From Granulicella arctica (GTDB taxonomy: Bacteria; Acidobacteriota; Terriglobia; Terriglobales; Acidobacteriaceae): a DNA stretch of 64,000 nucleotides. The stretch covers positions 1,426,001-1,490,000 of the forward strand of contig NZ_JAGTUT010000001.1 of the NCBI RefSeq assembly GCF_025685605.1. The letters are read 5' to 3'. Positions 1 to 10,000 of this stretch are shown here, in pieces (the first letter of the stretch is position 1; the number at the start of each line of letters is the position of its first letter). The translations under genes and the position numbers were made by a program. A model generated the notes under the pieces. The model ran no database searches. It was not told where the DNA came from and worked only from the letters and a program-made list of their open reading frames with translations.

Positions 1-29
1 AAGGCCGGTTCATCGTCAAGCGATCCAGA

Positions 30-905
30 CTATGGAACGATACCGTACTTGGCCTCAAGGAAGATTTGTAGATCGCCGGGAAGTGTTGCAGCCAATTCCT
101 GCCAGGTGAGGAGGAGCAGGCGACAGCGCAAATCATAGATTCGTACGGCGCGCAGGATGCGGTGCCAGGCCGCGATAAGGTCTGGCCGGCGAGCGTCACA
201 AAGCACGCAAAAACGCTGGTCTGTAGCATGCGCGGCGAGAACTCCGCGGATGAGTTGGTACGAGACGACAATAGTCCCAAGGATTTCGAGGTCATCGAGG
301 TTGAAGACTTCTTCAAGATCGCGATAGCGATCGATCAGTTTGCGCGACGCCGTCTGAAAATCGTACTCGGTAAGCTTGGCTTCGATAAGGAGATCGGCCA
401 ACTTCAGGTCGACCTCTGTGCAGTCCCGCCTACCGGATTGGAGAGGAACGCCTGGCTTGTAGCCAAACTGTGGCTCCGCTTCGGTATCGATGCCGAGCAG
501 AAGTCGCGTGCCTTGGCTTGTCAGAACTTCAGGGTGGCAGAAGATGTTCATCAAAAGCGCGTCAGAGCTGTTGGACGAGTCCAGTTCGCGACGATCAGGG
601 TCACGGCTAAGAAGCGCTCTCTTGGCAGACGTATGAACCTTAGTGAGACGACGCGCCCACGCTGGTGTCTCGCGGATGCGCCGGTAGCTATCAGCGAGGA
701 AGTTGCCATGATTGCCAGCGTCGTCTTCGCGGTACAGGATGGCGGGTGGGTTCCCGAGCGAGACCTCGTGAGAGCCAGGGTGCCTGAGTGCCCATTGAAG
801 ATTGCGCACGCTTAACTCCCGGCGGAGATCGGCAGCGTAGTGTTTGGAAGGTCGCGCAGGGCGGGGCCTGGCTTCGCGGAACTCGGGATCAATGATGTAG
901 CGCAT
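30..905 (-). CDS. PD-(D/E)XK-like putative nuclease
   Basis: A 291-residue soluble protein with no signal peptide or membrane segment. Around residues 160-180 it carries an acidic residue, then ADLLIEAKLTE, which resembles the D-x(n)-E-x-K core of PD-(D/E)XK nucleases; the flanking sequence suggests the restriction-endonuclease-like family sometimes called PGN_0703. If so it would cleave DNA using a divalent metal. No methyltransferase partner is visible, but the gene lies at the window edge and a partner could be outside. It starts at ATG 905 and is divergent from the MFS gene. The long open frame on the other strand is treated as a shadow. The family call is motif-based and tentative. Confidence 0.55.
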   Translation of the reverse strand: MRYIIDPEFREARPRPARPSKHYAADLRRELSVRNLQWALRHPGSHEVSLGNPPAILYREDDAGNHGNFLADSYRRIRETPAWARRLTKVHTSAKRALLSRDPDRRELDSSNSSDALLMNIFCHPEVLTSQGTRLLLGIDTEAEPQFGYKPGVPLQSGRRDCTEVDLKLADLLIEAKLTEYDFQTASRKLIDRYRDLEEVFNLDDLEILGTIVVSYQLIRGVLAAHATDQRFCVLCDARRPDLIAAWHRILRAVRIYDLRCRLLLLTWQELAATLPGDLQIFLEAKYGIVP

Positions 906-992
906 GGCGTTTCAGGCGACGGAGTGCATGTCGTCATTACGGTACGGTACGATGAATCGCGTGTTTCAATCCACTTGAAATAGAGAACTCAT

Positions 993-2267
993 TTGCCCCA
1001 ACCGCGACGTCGATGGAGAATTGCCTGGCTGCTTGGGCTGGGCGTGCTCGTCAACTACTTCGACCGCGTGAACCTCTCGGTGTCGCATGCGGCGCTGGTC
1101 GGGACCTTCGGAATCTCAACGGTTGCGTTTGGCTATCTTTCGGGTGCGTACAACTGGACGTATGCCATGTGCCAGCTTCCCATTGGCGTGGTGCTGGATA
1201 AGTTCGGCGTACGGAAGGTGGGCCGCATCAGCACGTTTCTTTGGAGCGTAGCTTCGTTTGGTGCTGCAATTACTCCAAATCTACAAGGATTCTTTGCAGC
1301 GCGATTGGTGCTTGGCGTCGGGGAGGCACCTACGTTTCCAGCGAATGCCAAGGCAATCGGGATGTGGTTCCCGAAAAATGAGCGGAGTTCAGCCACATCG
1401 ATCTTCGATGCAGCCGCCAAGTTTGCGTCAGCAATTGGCGTACCGCTCCTCGGAATTCTGCTGCTAAAGGTTGGCTGGCGATGGAGCTTTGCGCTGACGG
1501 GCGTCATCAGTCTGCTCTACTTTGGGCTCTTCTCGACCATCTATCGCGACCCGCAGGATGACCCCGAGTTGACGCTTGCAGAGCGACAGACGATCGGGCT
1601 GGATGAGGGAATGCGCATCGAGGCAGATGCAGGACAGGGCGCTTCGCTGGGCTACCTGCTCGGGCAAAGAAAGGTGATTGGACTGGCGATTGGCTTTGGA
1701 TCGTATAACTACATCTTCTATTTGTTACTGACCTGGTTGCCTACCTACCTGTCGTCGGCGCTGGGTATCGATCTACTGCACTCGTTTTTGTACACTGGCG
1801 TTCCCTGGCTATTTGCCACCGTAGTGGAACTTATTATCGGCGGGTGGCTTGTGGATGCGTTGATCCATAAAGGCTGGGATGCAAACCGCGTGCGCAAAAC
1901 TGTGCTGATCGGCGGCATGTTCTGCGGGCTGGGAATTCTTGGGGCGGCAAATGCTCACACGGCGATCCGGGCGCTGATCTGGATCAGTGTATCCATCGGA
2001 GGACTATCTGCGGCGGCTCCCGTGGGATGGTCCGTGCCGTCACTGATTGCACCGCGGAGCAGCGTGGGGCGTGTTGGCGGAATCATGAACTTTTCGAACC
2101 AATTATCCGGAATCGCGGCACCGATCCTCACCGGGTACTTAGTGTCGGCGCGGCATTCATACGCGTTGGCGTTTGCAGTAGCCGCCGGGTATTTATTGGT
2201 CGGGATCGTGAGTTATATCTTCCTCCTTGGGAAGATCGAGCCCATTCGGCTGCAGCACAGGCTTTGA
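993..2267 (+). CDS. MFS transporter, anion:cation symporter (ACS) family
   Basis: A 424-residue, about 12-helix major facilitator. The NYFDRVNLS signature in helix 1 and the loop 2-3 motif GVVLDKFGVRK are typical of the ACS subfamily, which takes up organic anions such as hexuronates, glucarate or galactonate. It would act in the inner membrane as a proton symporter. The start is a TTG at 993 with only a weak purine stretch upstream; no better in-frame start precedes the first helix. The facing dehydrogenase-SDR operon could process an imported sugar acid, but that link and the substrate are inference. Confidence 0.85.
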   Translation: MPQPRRRWRIAWLLGLGVLVNYFDRVNLSVSHAALVGTFGISTVAFGYLSGAYNWTYAMCQLPIGVVLDKFGVRKVGRISTFLWSVASFGAAITPNLQGFFAARLVLGVGEAPTFPANAKAIGMWFPKNERSSATSIFDAAAKFASAIGVPLLGILLLKVGWRWSFALTGVISLLYFGLFSTIYRDPQDDPELTLAERQTIGLDEGMRIEADAGQGASLGYLLGQRKVIGLAIGFGSYNYIFYLLLTWLPTYLSSALGIDLLHSFLYTGVPWLFATVVELIIGGWLVDALIHKGWDANRVRKTVLIGGMFCGLGILGAANAHTAIRALIWISVSIGGLSAAAPVGWSVPSLIAPRSSVGRVGGIMNFSNQLSGIAAPILTGYLVSARHSYALAFAVAAGYLLVGIVSYIFLLGKIEPIRLQHRL

Positions 2268-2613
2268 AATACGCACCTCGGTCCCGAGAACCTTCCAAAG
2301 ACGTGTCAAGGCCCACTTTGATACTGTCGCCGATAAGCCTATATGTATGAACCACTTACACGGAAAACAATTCCAGAGAAGTTGGCCCTCTGTTCCGCTG
2401 AATCCGCTATACTAGAAATAGAGGTAAACTCAAAACCCGGCCAAAAGCCGGGTTTTCTGCGCAATCCTAACCCCTTCAGAATGTGTACTTTACCTGTAAC
2501 CGGAATGGATTGAGTACTTTAGCTTGACCTGACGACCTAAGCACAAGAAAAGAAACGACTTAAAGTCCACCTCAGGAATGAAAAAGGTTTCTGGCAGTCC
2601 ACTTCGAAGTGGC
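2268..2613. other. Intergenic gap between convergent genes
   Basis: The 346-nt gap between the MFS gene and the opposing metallo-hydrolase holds one clear element, a terminator hairpin at 2432-2456. A TATACT hexamer at 2408-2413 lies just upstream but has no convincing -35 partner. I see no gene in the rest. Confidence 0.6.
2432..2456. terminator. Bidirectional rho-independent terminator
   Basis: A perfect 10-bp stem (AAAACCCGGC / GCCGGGTTTT) with a 5-nt loop. The outer A/T runs supply a U-tract on both strands, so it can end transcripts from the MFS gene (+) and from the opposing hydrolase operon (-). Confidence 0.85.
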
Positions 2614-3657
2614 TCAGCGTGTACCGTAATGCCGGACGTCGCCCGTGCGGGAGTTGAGGATGTCGAAGCTTCCATCCTTGCTGCCGATAAGCTCAAGGTA
2701 ATTTGCAGCATCGGTACCTTGCGGATTGGCGATGTACGCCGCAGCGGTATTCCGGGTTGGTCCACCTTCCTTTGAGTAGTGGAGCTGCCACAGGGTTTCT
2801 AGCCCGGGCGCTTTAGCGATAAGTTCGAGGGGCGCAGCCGACCCACCCTTGGTCTCGCCGTTATCCATGATGGCCACTCGGGCCCCGATGGCATCGACCA
2901 GTGCAGGGCTTGAACTCTGGTTCCAGCCATGGTGCGAGACGATGTAGACGTCAACCTTACCAAGCCTGTTGGCCGGGCATTGAAGTTGCATCTCCTTATC
3001 CCACGTAAGGTCGCCGAGGTCGAGCAGCTTGAGGTCGCCGAAGGTGATCTGGATACCAAGCGAGCGAGAGTTTTCGGTCTGGTCTGCGGGACGCGGTTCG
3101 GAGGCCTGGCAGTAGGGATTCGCTTGACCTCCGCCGGGAAGATTGGTTTGGATAAGGTCGCCGTCGGAGCTGATGACGGTCGCGTGCAAACCGGCGATGG
3201 GTAAAATGTCGCCGGGCTTCGCGATGACGTGCTTATACTTTCCGGTCGCCAGCAGCTGCTGGTAGAGAGCATAGCCTTGCTCGGTGATGCCCTTGTCCAG
3301 CTCACGGTTCGTACCATGATCGATGAAGGTGCCGACCGGAATACGGGCTACAAGTTGCGGGACGCCGCCCACGTGATCCTCATGAAAATGCGTGATCAGA
3401 ACGTAGTCGATCTTGCTGATGCCTGCCTTTTTAGCAGCGGCTACGATGCGGTCGGCGTCGCGGCCATTGTTTCCGTGCCAGCCGGTGTCAATCAAAAGCG
3501 ACTGGCCGCTGGGCGTGACAAACAGTGTCGCCTGGCCTCCTTCGACGTCGACGAAGAAGATCTTCAAACGACCTGCGCCGACTTGGGCATGCGCACTTAC
3601 TGAGATCGAGAGGGTCGCCACGACGAGTGCGAGGAGCAGTTGAGTGAAGCGCTTCAT
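2614..3657 (-). CDS. Exported MBL-fold (ComEC-like) metallo-hydrolase
   Basis: A 347-residue protein with a Sec signal peptide ending near residue 24 (AHA-Q) and a metallo-beta-lactamase fold. The zinc motif THFHEDHVGG gives H90, H92, D94 and H95, and later metal ligands are suggested by GDLTWD and SHHGWN. It resembles the stand-alone MBL domain of ComEC-type proteins. It is probably a periplasmic hydrolase with unknown substrate. Its start codon overlaps the SDR stop by 4 nt, so it should be translationally coupled as the last gene of the ADH-SDR-MBL operon. A role in opening a sugar lactone made by the dehydrogenases is possible but speculative. Confidence 0.8.
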   Translation of the reverse strand: MKRFTQLLLALVVATLSISVSAHAQVGAGRLKIFFVDVEGGQATLFVTPSGQSLLIDTGWHGNNGRDADRIVAAAKKAGISKIDYVLITHFHEDHVGGVPQLVARIPVGTFIDHGTNRELDKGITEQGYALYQQLLATGKYKHVIAKPGDILPIAGLHATVISSDGDLIQTNLPGGGQANPYCQASEPRPADQTENSRSLGIQITFGDLKLLDLGDLTWDKEMQLQCPANRLGKVDVYIVSHHGWNQSSSPALVDAIGARVAIMDNGETKGGSAAPLELIAKAPGLETLWQLHYSKEGGPTRNTAAAYIANPQGTDAANYLELIGSKDGSFDILNSRTGDVRHYGTR

Positions 3658-4469
3658 CGGGATTCCCCTGAGCTTGGAGTAGTGGGTGGGTTGACAGTGG
3701 CGCGCATGGCGCCAGTCGAAATGCCTCCATCAACAAGGAGGGTTTGACCGGTGATGTAGCGGCTTGACTCGGAGGCAAGGAAGACGACAGCCCCGTCGAG
3801 ATCATGGTCCTGACCGGGACGCTTCAGAGGAATGCGGTCGATGAGGTAATCCACCCACTCCTTGCTCTCGTACATGACCTTATTCTGATCGGTGCGGAAC
3901 CAGCCGGGCGCGATGCAGTTGACGGTGATGCCATGCTTGCCCCAATCGTCAGCGAGCGACATGGTAAGTTGGCGAATGCCGCCCCGACTTGCACCATAGG
4001 GCGCAAGGCCGGAGTAGCCGAAGACACTGGTGACAGAGCCGATGTTGATGATCCGCCCATAGCCATGCGGGACCATGCGGCGGGCGATCTGCTGGGCGAC
4101 GAAGAAGCTGCCGCGGAGATTGGTGTCGAGGATAAGATTCCAGTCATCCCAGGTCACGTCGAGAGCTGGCTTGCGGACGTTGCATCCTGCGTTGTTAACG
4201 AGGATATGCAGTTGATCGCAAGAGGCTTCGACGGCAACCGCCATGCGCTCGATGCTGCCCTGATCGCGTACGTCGAGTTCAAGCGGCGTCGCCTTGCGGC
4301 CAAGCGCTTCAATCTCGGCGACAAACGGAGCCAGGTCAGCTACCTTGCGGCTCGTGAGGATTAGATCGGCACCGGCCTTGGCAAGCGCGCGGCCGAAATG
4401 CTGACCGAGGCCGCGGCTGGCTCCGGTGACGAGGGCGGTCTGGCCGGTCAAGTCAAAGAGTTCATTCAT
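3654..4469 (-). CDS. SDR family oxidoreductase (gluconate 5-dehydrogenase-like)
   Basis: A 271-residue classical short-chain dehydrogenase. The cofactor motif TGASRGLG is at residues 15-22 and NNAG at 92-95. Catalytic Asn117, Ser145 and Tyr158 are present. The YxxxK motif reads YGASR, so the catalytic lysine is replaced by Arg162. Overall it resembles gluconate/2-keto-3-deoxygluconate 5-dehydrogenases, which interconvert hydroxyl and keto groups of sugar acids with NAD(P). It overlaps the Zn-dehydrogenase upstream by 4 nt and the MBL gene downstream by 4 nt, forming a tight operon. Substrate is inferred from family and context only. Confidence 0.88.
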   Translation of the reverse strand: MNELFDLTGQTALVTGASRGLGQHFGRALAKAGADLILTSRKVADLAPFVAEIEALGRKATPLELDVRDQGSIERMAVAVEASCDQLHILVNNAGCNVRKPALDVTWDDWNLILDTNLRGSFFVAQQIARRMVPHGYGRIINIGSVTSVFGYSGLAPYGASRGGIRQLTMSLADDWGKHGITVNCIAPGWFRTDQNKVMYESKEWVDYLIDRIPLKRPGQDHDLDGAVVFLASESSRYITGQTLLVDGGISTGAMRATVNPPTTPSSGESR

Positions 4470-5518
4470 GACGACACCTCCTCGCTTCTTGGATCGAGGA
4501 CAACCTTCATCAGGTTAGGCTCGCGGCCGTAGAGACGATCGAACCAGGCAGGTCCATCGCTCAGAGGAGCTACGGCGGAGATGAGCATGTCAACGTTGAT
4601 CTTGCCAGCCGCTATCAGTTCAATGGCCTGGGGATACTCGCCTGCCGAAGAGCAGGAGCCCTGCAGGCGGATCTCGCGGGTGACGACCTTTTGGAGGGGG
4701 AGCTTGATCTCACGGGCAATGTTGCCGACCAGAGCTACCTTGCCACCCTTGCGGACGCAATCGATGGAGGAGTTGACGGTCTCGTCGCGGCCCACTGCTT
4801 CGAACACGACATCGACTCCCTGCCCTGCGGTAAGGTCGAGGATGATCTTCTGGAGAGCCTCGCCGGAGGCTTCGAAGGTCTCATCGGCCCCTAACTTCCT
4901 GGCTAGAGCAAGGCGGGTGGCATCGATATCGGCCACGTAGACGCGGGAGCACCCGGCGACGCGAGCAGCCTGCAGGAGCAACAGCCCAATCATGCCTGCG
5001 CCGATAACAAGGGCGGTTTCGCCGCCTTCGAGGAGGGTAACGCGAACTCCATGAAGAGCAACGGAGACGGCTTCGAGCATGGCGGCACTGGCGAAGGGAA
5101 GGCCGTCGGGAAGGCGGTAGAGGATGTGGGCGGGAACGGCGACGTACTCGGCGAAGGCACCGGCACGGCGGTAGTCGCCGCAGGAGACGCCGACGACCTG
5201 GCGATCGTCGCAGAGGTTGACCTCGCCCTTGAGGCAGAAGGTGCACTTGCCGCAGTAGACAGTCGAGTCGAAGGTGACGCGGTCGCCGATGCTGAAGCCG
5301 GTGACAGCCGAGCCTACGGCGGCAATGGTGCCGGCGGCTTCATGCCCCATAACGATGGGGGGAATGCGACGGCCGGATGCACCATCGAAGCCGTGGACGT
5401 CGCTGCCACAGATGCCGCAGGCGGCTACCTGGACGAGAACGTCTTCGGGGCCAGTCGCTGGCATGGATTGATCGGTGACTTCAAGATGCTTGTATTCGGT
5501 AAGCAGGAGAGCCCGCAT
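4466..5518 (-). CDS. Zn-dependent alcohol/polyol dehydrogenase (MDR family)
   Basis: A medium-chain dehydrogenase of about 350 residues related to sorbitol, threonine and galactitol-1-phosphate dehydrogenases. Visible signatures are CGICGSDVHGF for the catalytic zinc, GHEAAG, a four-cysteine structural zinc lobe (CGKCTFCLKGEVNLC) and a Rossmann motif VIGAGMIGLL. It would oxidise a secondary alcohol of a polyol or sugar derivative with NAD(P)+. I start it at ATG 5518, because family members begin MRALLL; a TTG at 5554 would add 12 residues. It is the first gene of the operon with the SDR and the exported MBL hydrolase. Confidence 0.88.
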   Translation of the reverse strand: MRALLLTEYKHLEVTDQSMPATGPEDVLVQVAACGICGSDVHGFDGASGRRIPPIVMGHEAAGTIAAVGSAVTGFSIGDRVTFDSTVYCGKCTFCLKGEVNLCDDRQVVGVSCGDYRRAGAFAEYVAVPAHILYRLPDGLPFASAAMLEAVSVALHGVRVTLLEGGETALVIGAGMIGLLLLQAARVAGCSRVYVADIDATRLALARKLGADETFEASGEALQKIILDLTAGQGVDVVFEAVGRDETVNSSIDCVRKGGKVALVGNIAREIKLPLQKVVTREIRLQGSCSSAGEYPQAIELIAAGKINVDMLISAVAPLSDGPAWFDRLYGREPNLMKVVLDPRSEEVSS

Positions 5519-5593
5519 TTTTGGAAGATTACCTCGCGCGTAGATGCTTCGCAACCAAGGGTAAACCTTTACTGCCGGGTTGGGTAAGGACCG

Positions 5594-6775
5594 CTATACC
5601 GCTCCCGGCGACGTAGGCTCAAGTTTGCGCCAGTCCTGCAGTTGCTGTGCGTTCTGCTTTTCCTGCAATTCCCTGAGCCGCGCGTACTCCTCTGTTGCAT
5701 GGGCTGCATCAGCGGTCCGCTGCAGCTTACGATAGGCCCGCGCCAGTTCGTACCAGGCACGCTTTACGACCTCGCTGTCGTGACCATCAGCGATGCACTT
5801 CTCCAGATACTTGACGCCATTGGTCTCGCTTCCCTCTGCCACCAGGCCTCGTCCCAGGTAGTATTCGACCACGGGAATGGGTCCGGAGCGGGCGAGCATA
5901 GCGGTGAGCAGTGGGACGCCTTCGGCTGCGGCTCCAAGATCAACTTCGGTACTGCCAAGGTTGTACATGGCGATGAGGTTCTGAGGACTCAGTTCGAGTT
6001 CCTTGGCGTAGGCCTTGCGGGCCTCCTCTAATTGGTTGGAAGCACGGTACTCGTCGCCGAGTGCTTCGTAGAGGTCAGAGTTACGGGTCTCGAGCTTGAT
6101 AGCTTCTACATACTCTGCGATGGCTTCCGGATGACGTCCCTCGTCGGCATAGAGCTGGGCCCGAACGCGGCGCACATGCCAACTATTCGGATCGACAAGG
6201 GCCATAGCCGAGTAGCTTTCGCGCGCAACCGCACTATGGGCCCGCCCACGATATTCAAGGACGTTTAGATCCTTTGGCGCAAGTTCGTGAGCGTGATCGA
6301 GCGGCGCCACCGCACGTTCAGGGTGCCCCATGCCTAGCTCGACCGTGCCGAGCCAGGTGAGCGCTTCGACGTTGTCCGGAGAATGGGCAAGTTCCTGCTC
6401 GAGGGCACTCTCGGCCTTCAGGGGACGGTTCGCCTGATACTCAAAGATGCCAAGAAACATAGAGGCAGAGTCCAGATGAGGGCTGAGGTGGAGGGCAGCG
6501 TCAATAGCGGAGATCGCCTCATCGAGCTTGCCTTCGCGGCCAAGGACGAGGCCGAGATCAAGGTGAGCCTCGGGTAGTTGCGGAGCAAGGCTGACAGCAA
6601 GTCGGAAGGCTTTTTCGGCATCGTCGGCACGGCCGTTCCGCATGGCTATGGCTCCCCGCTGAAAGGCATCCTGAACCCGCGCGTCCTGCGGAGGTGCCTG
6701 CGCCAACGCTGCACGCAGAGCAAAGAGCGCTGGGATGAGCGTCATCAGTTGGAGTGACCTGGTACCTATTTTCAT
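5594..6775 (-). CDS. Exported tetratricopeptide repeat protein
   Basis: A 393-residue protein starting at ATG 6775, just ahead of a Sec signal peptide (cleavage near residue 25, ALA-Q). The rest is a chain of TPR helices (for example LPEAHLDLGLVLGREGKLDEA and later repeats) followed by a charged, Gln-rich tail. Longer in-frame starts up to 6904 would run into the promoter of the divergent TonB receptor and lack a signal peptide at the N-terminus, so I reject them. Such TPR proteins often sit beside TonB receptors in acidobacteria and probably work as periplasmic scaffolds. No enzymatic motif is seen. Confidence 0.82.
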   Translation of the reverse strand: MKIGTRSLQLMTLIPALFALRAALAQAPPQDARVQDAFQRGAIAMRNGRADDAEKAFRLAVSLAPQLPEAHLDLGLVLGREGKLDEAISAIDAALHLSPHLDSASMFLGIFEYQANRPLKAESALEQELAHSPDNVEALTWLGTVELGMGHPERAVAPLDHAHELAPKDLNVLEYRGRAHSAVARESYSAMALVDPNSWHVRRVRAQLYADEGRHPEAIAEYVEAIKLETRNSDLYEALGDEYRASNQLEEARKAYAKELELSPQNLIAMYNLGSTEVDLGAAAEGVPLLTAMLARSGPIPVVEYYLGRGLVAEGSETNGVKYLEKCIADGHDSEVVKRAWYELARAYRKLQRTADAAHATEEYARLRELQEKQNAQQLQDWRKLEPTSPGAV

Positions 6776-6885
6776 GACTATCCCAACAGATGGTAGAAGT
6801 GGAGCCACTGCTTGTCGACCTGATGGTCCGGCACCCACTCCACCAAAAGGTTGAGGAGACCGCCTACCGTAAGACGGAGCATCTC

Positions 6886-6915
6886 TTGACAAAGCTTTTT
6901 CCACAAGCCTAATAT
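6886..6915 (+). promoter_or_regulatory. Sigma70 promoter of the arabinose-glycan locus
   Basis: TTGACA at 6886-6891, an 18-nt spacer, and TAATAT at 6910-6915: a perfect -35 and a near-consensus -10. Transcription would start near 6922 and run into the TonB receptor gene with a leader of about 120 nt. Confidence 0.75.
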
Positions 6916-6931
6916 CTTCCGTGTTCGAGAT

Positions 6932-6945
6932 TGTTACCGTTTACA
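6932..6945 (+). promoter_or_regulatory. LacI/GalR-type operator candidate
   Basis: TGTTACCGTTTACA agrees at 12 of 14 positions with the LacI-family palindrome TGTAAACGTTTACA and keeps its central CG. It lies about 10-24 nt after the predicted transcription start, where a bound repressor would block initiation or early elongation. No LacI-type regulator is encoded in the window. Confidence 0.5.
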
Positions 6946-7045
6946 TTTCAGGATCGAAGAATCCGGATGTAACTGCGTGACAACGAACCGGCAGATTACG
7001 CACACCGCCGCACCTTGGGCCTACCGCAACACTTTGGAGGAAGAC

Positions 7046-10000
7046 GTGAAGAACCGCATTTCACTGAGCAGGATCGTATTAGCGTTCATCGCAGTTGTTT
7101 TCAGCTTCGTTGCCTCTCTAGCCATGGCACAGACAAATGAAGGCCAGTTGGCTGGAACTGTCCTTGACAGCACCGGTGCCGAGATTGCCAACGCTGCAAT
7201 CTCCGCAAAGAATGAAGCGACCGGTTCCGTGTATAGCAGTACATCCACGAGTTCAGGCAGCTATCGCTTTCCTTCAATCAGCCTCGGTCGGTATACGATT
7301 ACTACGACTGCAACAGGATTTAAACCGATCATTAATACCGGCGTTGAGGTACGCGTCGGAACCGTAACAGCCTTCGACGTTCATCTGACCATCGGTGGGG
7401 CCAGCGACACGATCACGGTAGCATCGGACGCACCTTCGGTCGAAACGCAATCCTCTGAAGTCGGCGGTACGGTGACGACGCAGCAGATTGTGGATCTACC
7501 GCTTGCACTTGGCGGCGTCGGCGCGATGCGCTCGGCTGAGTCCTTCGTATTTTTGATTCCAGGTACTGCGGGTCCTGGCACAGGAAACAGCAACAATGGT
7601 GTCTTCATCTCGAAGATTGGCGGTGGCCAAAACTTCGGCAATGAAGTGCTACTCGACGGTGCCAGCCAGACTCGCTCTGAAAATGGCTCATCCTTTGACG
7701 AAGAAGCTCCCTCCGTCGAAGCAATTGCCGAGTTCAAGATCACCACGAGCACACCGGCTGCAGAATTTGGTCGTACGACCGGCGGCATCGAAAACTTTGT
7801 AACCAAATCCGGTACGAACTCATTCCACGGCACCGCCTTCGATATCTTCCGAAATGATGCCCTCGATGCAAATCAATGGTTCAACAATGGCCGTCAGGCT
7901 TACTACAAGTCCATCAATGACCTGACGGATTACAACAACAACGCTCGTCCCAGCGATAAGCAGAATGACTTTGGTGGTTCATTTGGCGGCCCGGTCTTCA
8001 TCCCCCATGTCTACAACGGCAAAGACAAGAGCTTTTTCTTCTTTGCGTGGGAGCAGTTCCGCCAGACCCTAGGCGGCGTTGCAACGAGCACCGTCCCAAC
8101 GCTCGCTGAACGTGGTGGCGATTTTTCAGATCAGTTGATTGGCGGCCCAACCAAGCAGAACAGCGCGTGCGACGGTTCGGCTATTCAAAATGGTGAAATC
8201 TTCGATCCTGCTACGACGCGCACGGTCAATGGCACACAATGTCGCTCTCCGTTCATCACGAATGGAAAACTGAATGTAATTCCGCAGGCTCGTTTCAGCC
8301 CGCTTGCTTCGAAGATCCTGGCGTATTACCCCCTGCCGACGAATAACGCCTTGACAAACAACTACTCACTCCGGTCTTCCTCCCCGATCAACAACACTAC
8401 CTACACTGTTCGTATCGACCACTCGATCGGTGCGAACGATAAAGTCTACGGCTCGTATAATTCGCGCGAGAACACACGTCACAGCCCAACCTTTCTGACC
8501 CTTCCAGCCCCCGTCGATCCTAGTGTGCAAACGCAGGACTTCATCACACACTTCGGCCGTGCAGGATGGGATCACATCTTTAGTCCTTCGGTCCTGAATC
8601 ACCTTAATCTGGGATTCAATCGCTCCAATTCGATCAATGGTTCAATCGAGGCATTGAGCGGCGTCAACTATGCTCAGCAACTCGGAATTCCCAACATCGT
8701 GACTGGTTTTCCGGTAATCAATATTTCGGGCGAGCAGACGTTGAGCCGCAACCAGCTTGGGGACAACATCGACAACGGCATTCGTTTGAATGACTCCGTG
8801 AGCTGGCAGAAAGGCCGTAACAGCTTCAAGTTCGGCTTTGACTACCGATATCAGCAGTACTCTGCGCTGGCGAATGACCAGATCAACGGTTACTTCAACT
8901 TCGATGGCAATCAGACGAAAGCGGCCTTTAGTGGCCCCACTCTGAATGGGACTGGCCTCGGTCTGGCAAGCTTCCTGCTTGGCAACTTTGACTCGGCAGG
9001 CACGACGATCCCGTCACACCAGCCACGATGGATCTCTGCGTACTACGCAGGATTCGTTCAGGACGACTTCAAGGTAAGCAACAATCTCGTGCTGAATATC
9101 GGCCTCCGGTACGATGTCGACCAGCCCCGCAAGGAAGCAACGAACAGCACTTCAAACTTCAGTGAGACGGCGATTGATCCAAAGAGCGGTCTGCCGGGCG
9201 CGTTGATCTTCGGAACGAACTGCACTAACTGCAACAAGCGATGGGCTGCAACCTGGTTCAAAGATTTCGCGCCGCGCATTGGCTTTGCGTACACGTTGCC
9301 GAACAGTGCCGGTAAGTCAGTGCTGCGCGGAGGTTTCTCGACCCTCTATGGCCCACTGCAATACAGCGACTTCGGCGGCTCGACAATCACCGGGTACTCG
9401 AATCCCATCAACCAGAACACCAATGGCTTCGATGCCTCGTACAGGATCGACAACGGGCTCAATCCTTATACGGTCGGCACGAACCTGGATCCTGGCTACT
9501 ATGACAACGGCAACTCTGCAGCTCCTGTCGCTTTCAGCAACTACATCAAGTCTTCGTACGGACGACCGGCCCAGGTCAATCAGTGGAACCTGCAAATCCA
9601 GCAGGAACTTGCTAAGGACTTGATCATGACAGTTGGGTATCTCGGTTCGTCAGGGGCCCACCTGAAGTCTTCGGAAGAAAACATCAACAACAGTTCTAAG
9701 GCTACCTTTGCTCTAGGCGACATCCTGTCACGGCAATTCAACTTCAGCGCTCCTGCACAGGGCACCAAGGCTCCTTATGCCGCTTTCAACCAGAACGCTG
9801 CTTATGTGCAAGCGCTCCGTCCTTTCCCGCAGTATGACTTCATTGCCACAGACTGCTGTCTACAGAACGTAGGTCACTCCTCGTATGAAGCGTTGATCGT
9901 TTCGGTCGAACGTCGCTTCTCGCAAGGGTTGAACCTGCAGGCATCGTATACGTGGTCGAAGACGATTACGAATGCGGACTCTGCGATCAACGTAACGAAC

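Noticed and set aside
963-974. GTTTCAATCCAC resembles the end of some CRISPR repeats
   Set aside because: It occurs once, with no spaced copies and no cas genes.
2381-2456. Possible tiny RNA from a TATACT -10 to the terminator at 2432-2456
   Set aside because: No acceptable -35 at the right spacing and the transcript would be only about 40 nt.
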